A stretch of DNA of 64,000 bases from the NCBI GenBank assembly GCA_963854835.1, contig OY978525.1, positions 48,520,196 to 48,584,195 of the forward strand. Reading direction: 5' to 3'. Position numbers and translations under genes: made by a program. The notes under the pieces are model-generated. The model ran no database searches. It saw only the letters and a program-made list of their open reading frames with translations, and had not been told where the DNA came from. This document shows, piece after piece, positions 55,905 to 64,000 of the stretch. Every line of letters begins with the position of its first letter. Positions within the stretch are counted from its first letter, which is position 1. Source of the stretch: Megamerina dolium. Lineage: Eukaryota; Arthropoda; Insecta; Diptera; Megamerinidae.

Positions 55905-55971
55905 AACACGCACAACAATAGTGAAAGATAAGTCGGTCAAAGCGCCCTTCTGGGCATATAAGTGGCATATA
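55905..55971 (+). repeat. SINE 3'-end fragment
   Basis: CGCACAACAATAGTGAAAG through GGGCATATAAGTGGCATA matches the last about 65 bp of the SINE. Its TA-rich tail continues on the far side of the Tigger element (58437 onward), so Tigger inserted into the tail. Confidence 0.7.
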
Positions 55972-58434
55972 CACCTAATTCGGTTTTTACGCGATAGATA
56001 CGTTCCTCAAAAACTCGCGTAAAAAAAAATCGCGTAAAAAAAGATAGGGTATCCATATAAAAAGAGGGGATTGGTTCCATATAATAAATATCAGCTAAAA
56101 TAAGGTGAAAAAAGTATAATTCAAATTCATATTGCTTCATGCACATATGTATATTATTTTAACAAAAAGTAACCAAAAATAATAGAAAAGAAACAGATCA
56201 TTTAGAAAAACAAATCATAAAAATCATAAAAATCATAAAACTAAAAAACATATAAAAATTAAGTTTAATCAGTCTCACTTTCTGATAATCGCATTCGTTT
56301 ACGATAGACTTCAGCATCACTGTCATCGCTGGAAACATTTCCAAATTCATCCTCAAGTGGTGGTGATGGCTCATTGATTTTAGTCAGAAATCGTTGACTT
56401 CCAGTTTTCATAAGGCTGTTATGTAATTCACGATAGTTGCCCATTAATAATTTCACATCACGTTGAAATTTCGCGGCTCTTTCCTCATTAGGATCATGCT
56501 TGCGAAAATGATCGCCCAATTTAGCTGCCATTTGAAGTCCTTCTTTAACTAGGGATGCAATGAGGGTAAGAACCTCTTCGTCATTTTCACTAATTCCATT
56601 GGTATCGGGTGTCTCGAGCGCAAAACCAATGATTTCATCATCGCTAAGTGCTTTATCTAACAATAATTCATAGATATCTGCAGACGATAAATCATCAAAG
56701 CCTTCTCCGCCTACATCATGAGCTAAGGCTATGATGTTTGAATATTCAACCGTATTACAAGGAACTGGGCTGTTATTTTTAACGCATTCCTGCCAAACTG
56801 CTTCCAACATGCGTTTAACGTTAATTCTTTTAATTCTGATAGCGCTAATCCAGCATTTTTGATACAGTCATTAATAGAAAATTTCTTCCATGCATCCGTG
56901 ACTGTTAAATTTTCATCATTCATTATTTTATCCAAAATGTACCTGAATGTTTGCTTCACATAGTAGATCTTAAAAGTTGCAATAATTCCTTGATCAAGCG
57001 GCTGTATTAACGATGTTGTATTTGGAGGCAGAAAACAAAATTGGACATTTGGATGCTCTAAATGTGGATGACCTGGTGCATTGTCTATAATCAACAGAAC
57101 TTTAAAATCAAGGCCCTTATCACTCATAAAGCGCCGAACTTTCGGTACAAAATATTTGAGAAACCATTCGGTAAAAAACTCAGTTGTTACCCAGGCCTTT
57201 TTATTAGCTGCCCAGTGAACGGGTAATGAGTCCATATTAACGCCTTTCATCGACCGTGGTTTTAGAGCTCGATTTACAAGTAAGGGTTTTAACATCCGAT
57301 TTCCTGAAGCGTTGGAGAAAAATAAAAAGGTCACACGATCTTTGGCTACCTTAAACCCACTAGCGGTTTTCTGGGCTTTAGCTACGTATGTTCGATTTGG
57401 CATTCGTTTCCAGAAAAGGCCTGTTTCATCCGCATTCCATACCTGATCCGGAGTATAGCCACCATCTTCAATTATTTTAGCCAGTTTTGCGGGAAATTCT
57501 TTAGCTGCCGGCTCATCAGCAGATGCTGTTTCGCCCTTAATTTTAATATTATGAAGCGCGTGTCTTTGCAGAAAACCGGTCATCCAACCTGTACTGGCAG
57601 AAATTTCAAATTTCTTATCTTTCTGGACTGATGTTTGCGGTTCCTTTTCTTTTATCTGGTTATAAAATCTTAATGCCATTTGTTTTATGGTGTTTCCGTC
57701 AACTGGTATCCGTTTTTGTGAGCTATCCTCAATCCATACTACAAGAGCCTTTTCCATTTTCTCTTTAACAATGTCTCTTGTGTATGATGATGTATGAGCA
57801 CTTAATTTTGTTCCAGCAATCACAGATTGTCGAATAGATTCCCCATTTTTTTTTATCGTCCTTATGGTAGATTCGTTCAAACTAAAACGTTTTCCTACTG
57901 AAGTGGCACTTTCTCCAGCGGCTAGACCATCTAAAATTTTGATTTTATCTTCCAAAGAAATAGCCTTTCTTTTAGTTTGTTTTGTAGTGGACATTCTAAA
58001 TTGTGATTAGTTAACCTATAAAAATAATTAAGTGCACGTAATAAATAAATACATGGCAAATATGTACCTATGTATTAAATACCGTTTATTGAATTTAGAA
58101 ATATTTATATGCGAATAATTTTTATTTTATATCATATAATTCGATTTTTTTAAATATATTCACCTTTAACACTGAATTTTGACTGCAGTCTTGCACTGTA
58201 CATTCACCAGAAATTATTAGAAACAAACAAGGGAAATCCCCTGTTATGATTGTAGTAGATTTTTCGTACCCAAATCTGGTAAAAACACTCGTTTTTTGGA
58301 TAAAAATGCATGCATTTTTAGACCGCGTTAAATCAAGTCAAATGGCGTAAAAACAGAACGCAATATGTATTTTTTTGGAATCGCGTTAAATCAAATTCGC
58401 GTAAAAAAAGTTCGCGTAAAAACAGAATTAGGTG
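55972..58434 (-). mobile_element. pogo/Tigger DNA transposon, 2463 bp, TA target duplication
   Basis: Inverted ends CACCTAATTC(G/T)GTTTTTACGCGA at 55972 and 58434 are flanked by TA on both sides (55970-55971, 58435-58436). Subterminal TCGCGTAAAAA repeats lie at both ends. It carries one transposase gene (57994-56265) with a single frameshift. Low decay relative to other elements suggests a recent arrival. Confidence 0.88.
56265..57994 (-). pseudogene. Tigger (pogo family) transposase, one frameshift
   Basis: The 421-codon ORF 56729-57994 begins MSTTKQTKRKAISLEDKIKI. It carries a CENP-B-type N-terminal helix-turn-helix (about 8-60), a second CENP-B HTH (about 75-155) and a DDE_1 nuclease (about 180-400). 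Catalytic Asp are at 189 (VWNADETGLFW), 304 (LIIDNAPGHP) and 334 (IQPLDQGI), spacing DD29D, as in Tigger. Near 56795-56805 a one-base loss after LNACWK shifts the frame. The C-terminal part continues at 56265-56810 (VWQECVKNN, GGEGFDDLSSADIYELL) to a natural stop after an acidic tail. No other lesion was seen. It is the closest to intact of all transposases here. It binds and moves its own TIRs in the family; this copy is probably inactive. Confidence 0.85.
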
Positions 58435-58436
58435 TA

Positions 58437-58503
58437 TATATATATATACATATATATGTGTGTGTGTGTGTGTGTGTGTATGTGTGTATGTGTATATATA
58501 TAC

Positions 58504-58565
<62 letters not shown>

Positions 58566-58640
58566 TTATGTATATATATATATACATAAATATATACATA
58601 TATATATATATATAAATATATACATAAAAAATAAAAAATA
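58437..58640. repeat. TA/TG compound microsatellite
   Basis: Runs of TATA, (TG)n at about 58457-58478 and long (TA)n. The ORFs over it on both strands (Tyr-Ile, His-Thr repeats) are artefacts. Confidence 0.9.
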
Positions 58641-58644
58641 AATA

Positions 58645-58993
58645 AGTGGCACTTAAAGCCCCAAAGGGCTCATTGGCCGAGCTTCTCTTCTATTACTGTT
58701 GTGCGTCTTAAATTTTGGACAGTATTAGAATGGACCTACTTATTTTAGCCGGTTCCGAACGGCAGAACACTTGTGACATCACTTTTTCTGAGCTTTGTCA
58801 CAGGGTTCTTTTTAGAAGCTTTTTCATGGCAAGTTGTTACTGTCGGAAGAATTGCCAATTGCTTGCCGACAGGTGGGTACCATTCGAAAGAAAAATCTTT
58901 TCGATATAAAATTTGTTATGCATCAGCCGGGTATTGAACCACGACCTACAGATCAGAAGGCGAACACACTAACCACTGAGCTACGGCACCCAC
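58645..58993 (-). mobile_element. tRNA-derived SINE, full length
   Basis: Minus strand, head at 58993 (GGGTGCCGTAGCTCAGTGGTTAG), end at 58645 (AAAGTGCCACTT). It lies tail-to-tail with the SINE fragment at 55905, separated by the Tigger element and microsatellite. Confidence 0.85.
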
Positions 58994-59560
58994 ATATATA
59001 CATAATATATATATAAATATATATATACATATATGCAAATATCTACCATTGCACCTTTATGGTGTCGCACAATTCACGCTCTGTTAAAATAACTTCAACG
59101 AGGATGTCGGAACGTTTTGGCGATACTCTTCGCGAGGAAGTAGGTTTGTCAGTTTTATCAGTTTCTTCGTCATTCACACACAATCCATCTTAGTATATTA
59201 AAGTATTTTAGTTATTGTCAATTAAGTTTTGAAACTTAAATTTTTGCTCAGCGTTCCCTTAAAAATGGTTGGGGTAAAATTCATTAAAAATGGCATCACA
59301 ATCTCCCTTTTTTTACGTTCGTTATAGCCACTTTTTTCCCGAAATAATTTTTCCCTTTTTCAGAATAAGGGGAAAGAAAGGAATGAAAAATTCCTGAGGA
59401 ATTTTTATTTGGAATAAGAAGAAAGGGAGAAGGGAGAAAACTTCGAGGGAATTTGTATTCAGAATTGGGCTGAATATGTCTTTCCTACTATAGAAGTAGT
59501 TTCTTAATCTAAAAATTGATCAATCCAACAAAACCTACTATTGTTATATTAATAACATTG
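58994..59560. other. Intronic spacer
   Basis: AT-rich. Pyrimidine/purine blocks (TTCCCTTTTTCAGAATAAGG and GAAGAAAGGGAGAAGGGAG, 59350-59440) look like a decayed foldback. No gene. Confidence 0.3.
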
Positions 59561-59565
59561 TAACA

Positions 59566-60000
59566 TTAAAGAACAGTTTTCATTTTGAAAGTTTTCTTTT
59601 TGTTATTTGCGACAGTAGGCTTTGCAGATTTGAGTAAAGGAAGGTTTCCCGTACCTGGCAAACGCGGCTTAATATCAGCAGTCTTTGTAGACTCCGCGGC
59701 GAAGTTTGCCGATGCTCTTCTGGCTGGTGTTGAGCTCCTGTTGCATGTTACCACTTGAAGTACTTTGGGCGAAAGATGGACCAGAAGATAGGCCCGTCCC
59801 TCCGCGTTGTTCGGTTAATGGTTTAAAACAAATATACATTATGAACTATTGTATTAACCTTCCTGTAGGAGATATGTCTTACCAGTAATCCAAGAAACGT
59901 TTCTTCAGATGTTCATAAACATTTTTGAACAATTTCAGTTTCTTTGAAAAAAAGCTATTTATAGCCATTGAAATAAGCTCTTGAGAAGTCCGCTGGTGTG
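59566..60000 (-). pseudogene. Possible C-terminal gene fragment nested in the intron, unknown family
   Basis: On the minus strand an upstream segment (about 60000-59887) reads RTSQELISMAINSFFSKK and VYEHLKKRFLDYW, ending at a GTAAGA donor-like site. After about 60 bp a second segment reads KPLTEQRGGTGLSSGPSF, and one frame shift later RASANFAAESTKTADIKPRL and GNLPLLKSAKPTVANNKKK to a stop at 59566. Composition is protein-like, but no acceptor AG or continuous frame is present. I infer a decayed gene copy or a small nested gene. Confidence 0.35.
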
Positions 60001-60098
60001 AAAGTTTACGTTATATGGTACTCAGTTTATTAATTCCTCTAAAAATAAAACATAACATTTTCGTAATTTACGAAATTTTAAACTAAAAAATTTTTTAG

Positions 60099-61151
60099 AT
60101 GGCGCAGGGAGTCTCAAGTGCTTTCGCAACTACAAAATTTGGCCACACGATTACAGTTACAAACGCCACCACCATGCGTGCCTGTCACGACAAACGATTC
60201 ACGACGTTCCAGCAGCAGATTACACGATCACACAATATTCGAAAACGCTGGCTATCAAGTGAACGAAACGAATCTAACACAGCCATCGACTCTACATGTA
60301 CACAACAATCCTGATACGCTATGCAGGCCAGGCAATGAATTCAATGCCAATATATATATGCCAACATTTGTGCAGCATTTTACCAACGGTGAGTAGATAA
60401 TTGATAGGAAAAATATATGAATAATTTGGTGTTAATATTTTTAATAGAAAATCGCACCCAATCTCTTATGGACCTCCGTTGCACACTTCCTGGAATGTAC
60501 AATCCACGTTATGTGCTTGATACAGAAGATAAAAATGGAAAATACTTAAATATTACAATTGATGATTTGAAGAATACAATTAACGATTCGAATATAAATC
60601 TAACACCTTCACTAAACGGTTCCACCAATGAACCATTATATTGTTCGATAGATCCAAAAGTCACGTCGCCATTACAACTATATCCTTCATGTGACATGAG
60701 TAAACATGAGCAATATCTGGCATTGCATTTTAAACCGCTATCTAAGTTGACACGTCGTTGCATTTCATTAGAAAATTTGGATGGTAACACACGCGTACAA
60801 AAAGACTTATTTGCTTACGATATCAATAATTATTTACACCAATACACTTGGCAACAACAATACTATTTAGCTATGATAGGTGGTTATGCAAATCCATCAC
60901 ATACTAATTTACATCACTATCGACAACCATCGCTAAACTCTTTCATAAGAACAAGTAGACCTACAGTAGACGAGGTAAACTTGATTCAAACACAGCAACC
61001 ATTAAATCGACGAAATCCACCACATCATATGCAATATTATGGTGGATTTGACTATTCCAATTACACAAATCCATACATAACTGCTAATAGCAAACTTTCA
61101 TTGGGTAACGAATCAGATGATTACCGCAAGTATCGCGATGTTGCCCTATGA
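60099..61151 (+). CDS. Host gene: exons 3-4 seen here (cytoplasmic tail and stop)
   Basis: Exon 60099-60388 (after TTTTTTAG) joins exon 53414 in phase (AG|A gives Arg) and reads WRRESQVLSQLQNLATRLQL onward. Its end AACG|GTGAGT joins exon 60448-61151 across a 59-bp intron (AACG|AA gives Asn-Glu). The tail runs through NRTQSLMDLRCTLPGMYNPR and ISLENLDG to SLGNESDDYRKYRDVAL, stop TGA 61149-61151. Together the four exons total 1335 nt (444 residues plus stop), exactly divisible by three. The tail of about 330 residues is hydrophilic, rich in Asn/Gln/Pro/Tyr, with no recognisable domain. It probably lies on the cytoplasmic side, after the third hydrophobic segment. Function unknown. Confidence 0.8.
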
Positions 61152-62300
61152 ACATAGCATTTACTAAGTACGGCATTACATAAAATTTTACATTAAACTC
61201 CGTATTGCAAATAGTACTTTATTTAAAGGAGTAATAGATATATGTAATTACTAATTAATAACCGATTTGCCGTTTACTAATTCTAATTCATATTTGTATG
61301 AACAATGACCAAAGAGAAATCTAGCTCAATCATAAATTTTTTTATATAAATACAAATATACATACATAAAATGTAAAAGTTATAAGTTATACACAGATAA
61401 AATATTGAAAGCTAGCTAGCTCAAAGATAAAGGCCGTATGATACTTCTTTTTTTTCAAAATTCTCTGTATTTTTAATGAATTAAAAAGCTCAAAATGTCA
61501 CTGATGACAAAGATAGCAATATATCCTGTGAAAATTACAACTTTATTAATCAAAATGGGATTATCTAATTTTGACAAAACGCTGTATACAAGAATAATAA
61601 AAAAGAAGGCGGAAAAACAACATTCTTAACATTTATACTAATTATATATGTTATGTATTTTAGAATTCTTGAAGTAAGCCAAACTAGCTCGAGCAAACGA
61701 GCACGCAGACAACAAGCATGCAAACATTACAAAAAAAATCTTAATTTTCTTCTGTTTTTACAAATTGCATAAGCTATATAAAATTATACCGAAATACACT
61801 TCATATTGATAATGCAAAAGAAAACAAATACACACATCGACCAGTCATGGCTAACCACTCCTAAAAATTCCAATATAATCTCGCACTTTTTCCCCTGAAT
61901 ACAAATACCAATGCATATTTTTGGAATATTTTTTATTTGAAATCCATCAAAGTGATAAATTCAAAAATATTTGGTTACATTAACTCCCTGGTTGTGTATG
62001 AGGGTCAAATTTTTCAAATGCATTTGACTATTTTTTCTTGTCGATTAGCACTAATTTCATTATAATTACATTAAAATGTAGGAACCAAGGGGTGACAACA
62101 GAAACACAGAATCCTTGGGACCTCTAGCTAAGACCGAGATGTGAATAATTACGGATTTTCGTCGATCATACTGCATTATGGCTAAGAGCAACTATAACGA
62201 TTTCTGCTCTCTAATTTCAGTTACAGCGACACAACAACACTTGTCCTAGGGATAAGTAACTTTTTGATTTTATTCCAAGTACTAACCTTCTCATATGCAA
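61152..62300. other. 3' flank/UTR of host gene
   Basis: AT-rich with no convincing ORF. AATAAA-like signals occur (for example near 61596), but a cleavage site cannot be fixed. Confidence 0.45.
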
Positions 62301-62309
62301 ATTCACAGA

Positions 62310-63640
62310 ACACTATTTGCGGTAGCAGTAAATGCAACTTTAGAGGAACAAAAGGCAACGAGGTCCCTTGGTGGAATGACGAGCTTTCGAAACTTCGTAG
62401 AAAATCCAGGAAACTTTTAAATCGGGCACTTAAAACCTGGTAGGAAGCTGACTGGTACAGTTATCGTCAGTTGCAGAAAGAATATAAGAAGACAGTGAAG
62501 ACCTCTAAACTGGACTCTGATAAAGATTTTTGTAATGAGATAGCTGATCAGAAAAGTATGTCTAGGTTGTGCAGAGTTCTTAAAAAAGGACCAAACTGCC
62601 AGACTGGACTCTCTCCTTAAACCTGATGGTACCTATACGTGCTCGAAGTTAGAGGACAATGATATACTTCTATCAGCACATTTTCCGAAAGTCTTGTGAA
62701 TCAGCTTTTCACGACTGTGTTACCATAGTGGAGAAAGCAGGTATTTGCACTCGGGGCTATTTGTTGATATTGAGGGCGTTTTCAACAATCTTACCTTCAA
62801 TTCCAGAAGGCTCAGCCAGAAGGCATGGTGTTGATGGATTTACGCCATGCTGTGCAATCGACTGCTTATGATAGGGGAGCACACAATGATAACGTAATGG
62901 TTGAGCTTGAGAGAGTATGCGCTCAAGGAGGTGTACATTCTCCTCCTCTTTGGTGCTTTGTTTTGGACTCTCTTTCAGTTGAGCTGCATAACTTTGGCGT
63001 ACATGTTCAAGCGTATGATGACGTGTGTGTTCTAATCTCAGGAATATCACTAGGAATGATTTGCATCAAAACGCAGAGGGTTGATTTTAGTTGAGCATTG
63101 TTGCGATCTGCAAGGACTCTCTGTGAATCTAGGTAAAGCACACATCCAAAGCACTAAAAGTTAGCTGGCAATGTAGGAGGGCTTTTGGCAAAGCTTGGAA
63201 AACCGGCAATGATTCATTGGATATACACCAGTCTAATTAGATCCATTGTGTTGTATGCGTCTATGGCCTGGTGGCGCAGAACTGTGGGTTAATCCCTTCT
63301 TCTTCTCTGAACAGACTACAAAGAAATATATTCCTTGGCATCACTGGTGCTATAAAAACCACATCTAAATGCACTACATGATTTGCTTCCATTCGATCTT
63401 CAAATCTGGAAGTAAGCGTTGAAAACGGTTTTCAGACTTAAAACTTATAGAGTCTGGCATGACGGAGCTTATATGGGACACAGGCAAATATACCACCAGC
63501 TATTGGAGCAGTGTTCACTGTTCAAAACATCACCTCTCAATAATCTCAAACTTGTTCGTGCAAAGGTTTAAAAGTGACAGAGAAAGTGCTCTGTTGTGTC
63601 CACATTTTCCAAACAAGACTGACAAGTCGGATCGGTTGTG
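62310..63640 (+). mobile_element. LOA-type non-LTR retrotransposon ORF2 relic
   Basis: It reads PWWNDELSKLRRKSRKLLNR, then WYSYRQLQKEYKKTVKTSK and KSMSRLCRVLKKG (the region between endonuclease and RT). RT scraps follow (FVDIEGVFNNL, GLSVNLGKA near 63120). The last piece is MTELIWDTGKYTTSYWSS (63459-63640). Numerous stops. It is a different lineage from the 27.6-31.7 kb LOA element. Confidence 0.65.
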
Positions 63641-64000
63641 ACACCTACAGTGGCCATATGATGTGTTGTGCCCTGTGATGACCCAATCGGTGCCCTGAGA
63701 TCCTTCTTCTTAATCGTTGGAGAAAGTTCGCCAGTCTACAGTTTGATTCATCGCTGGAGCTACGAGAGCTTACGCCAAATATAGATTCGGCACCTGTGGG
63801 CGTACCAGCAGAGCCCTCATATACTGCCGGACCACTGCAGTATTTTTCAAGCTGTTGTGTACTATTTTTCCACAACACCACGTTACCCAACGACTAAACT
63901 CTTAGTCGTTAGACAATAAATATTATTACTGTTATAATTATTAATGAATCAGTGGGAGGGTTTGCCGGTGAGCTTAAAAATCGGTTAAAATACCTATTGC
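63641..64000. other. Right edge, probable end of LOA relic and spacer
   Basis: The minus ORF 63645-63890 has no recognisable family, and no clear end of the retrotransposon was found. Confidence 0.3.

Noticed and set aside
58333..58641. ORFs of Tyr-Ile and Thr-His repeats
   Set aside because: They are translations of a TA/TG microsatellite on both strands.
1..64000. Prokaryotic defence system, CRISPR array or operon
   Set aside because: All coding sequence recognised is eukaryotic and split by spliceosomal-type introns, and no regularly spaced direct repeats of CRISPR type were seen.

Overview
The window is eukaryotic and almost certainly from a higher fly, plausibly a tephritid fruit fly. 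It is AT-rich. Its introns are short (50-70 bp) with GTAAGT/GTATGT-type donors. The repeats belong to dipteran families: RTE, LOA and jockey non-LTR elements, gypsy and BEL/Pao LTR elements, an errantivirus-like env, mariner, Merlin, PIF/Harbinger, pogo/Tigger and DINE-1/Helentron-like elements. No prokaryotic operon, CRISPR array, rRNA or stand-alone tRNA gene was seen. The species call is inference.

Layout. 1-27.5 kb is a graveyard of nested transposons. It holds gypsy pol relics (1-2.0, 6.5-7.4 and 15.2-15.7 kb), a full-length RTE element with a 12-bp target duplication (3001-6357) and a second, 5'-truncated RTE copy (11185-13955). It also holds a Merlin relic (7.4-8.1 kb), a 1.75-kb Transib-like element with a small spliced ORF (16228-17979) and a DINE-1/Helentron-like element (18668-19995). 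These are followed by jockey fragments, a terminus-complete but internally deleted PIF/Harbinger element (22687-23863), mariner relics, an env fragment and a foldback MITE. 27.6-44.0 kb is dominated by an almost identical tandem duplication of about 7.8 kb (28339-36206 and 36207-44014). Each unit carries most of a LOA-type retrotransposon, an intron-containing NUDT9-like gene fragment, an LTR with polypurine tract and a mariner-derived hairpin. 44-53 kb holds BEL/Pao and gypsy relics, two more RTE copies and a mariner relic.

53.0-61.15 kb contains the one convincing host gene. Four plus-strand exons (53002-53241, 53314-53414, 60099-60388, 60448-61151) join in one continuous frame and encode the last 444 residues of a multi-pass membrane protein with a long cytoplasm-like tail. 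Its 6.7-kb intron has filled with a Helentron-like element, a Penelope-like GIY-YIG fragment, SINEs, a microsatellite and a nearly intact pogo/Tigger transposon. 61.2-64 kb is downstream sequence ending in a LOA fragment.

A tRNA-derived SINE family of about 330 bp recurs at least seven times, once with a clear 11-bp target duplication. Cross-comparison of copies inside the window gives unusual resolution. One RTE insertion has its empty site preserved in a paralogous segment about 9 kb away, two RTE copies share the same in-frame stop, and the tandem duplication junction can be read to 3 bp of microhomology.
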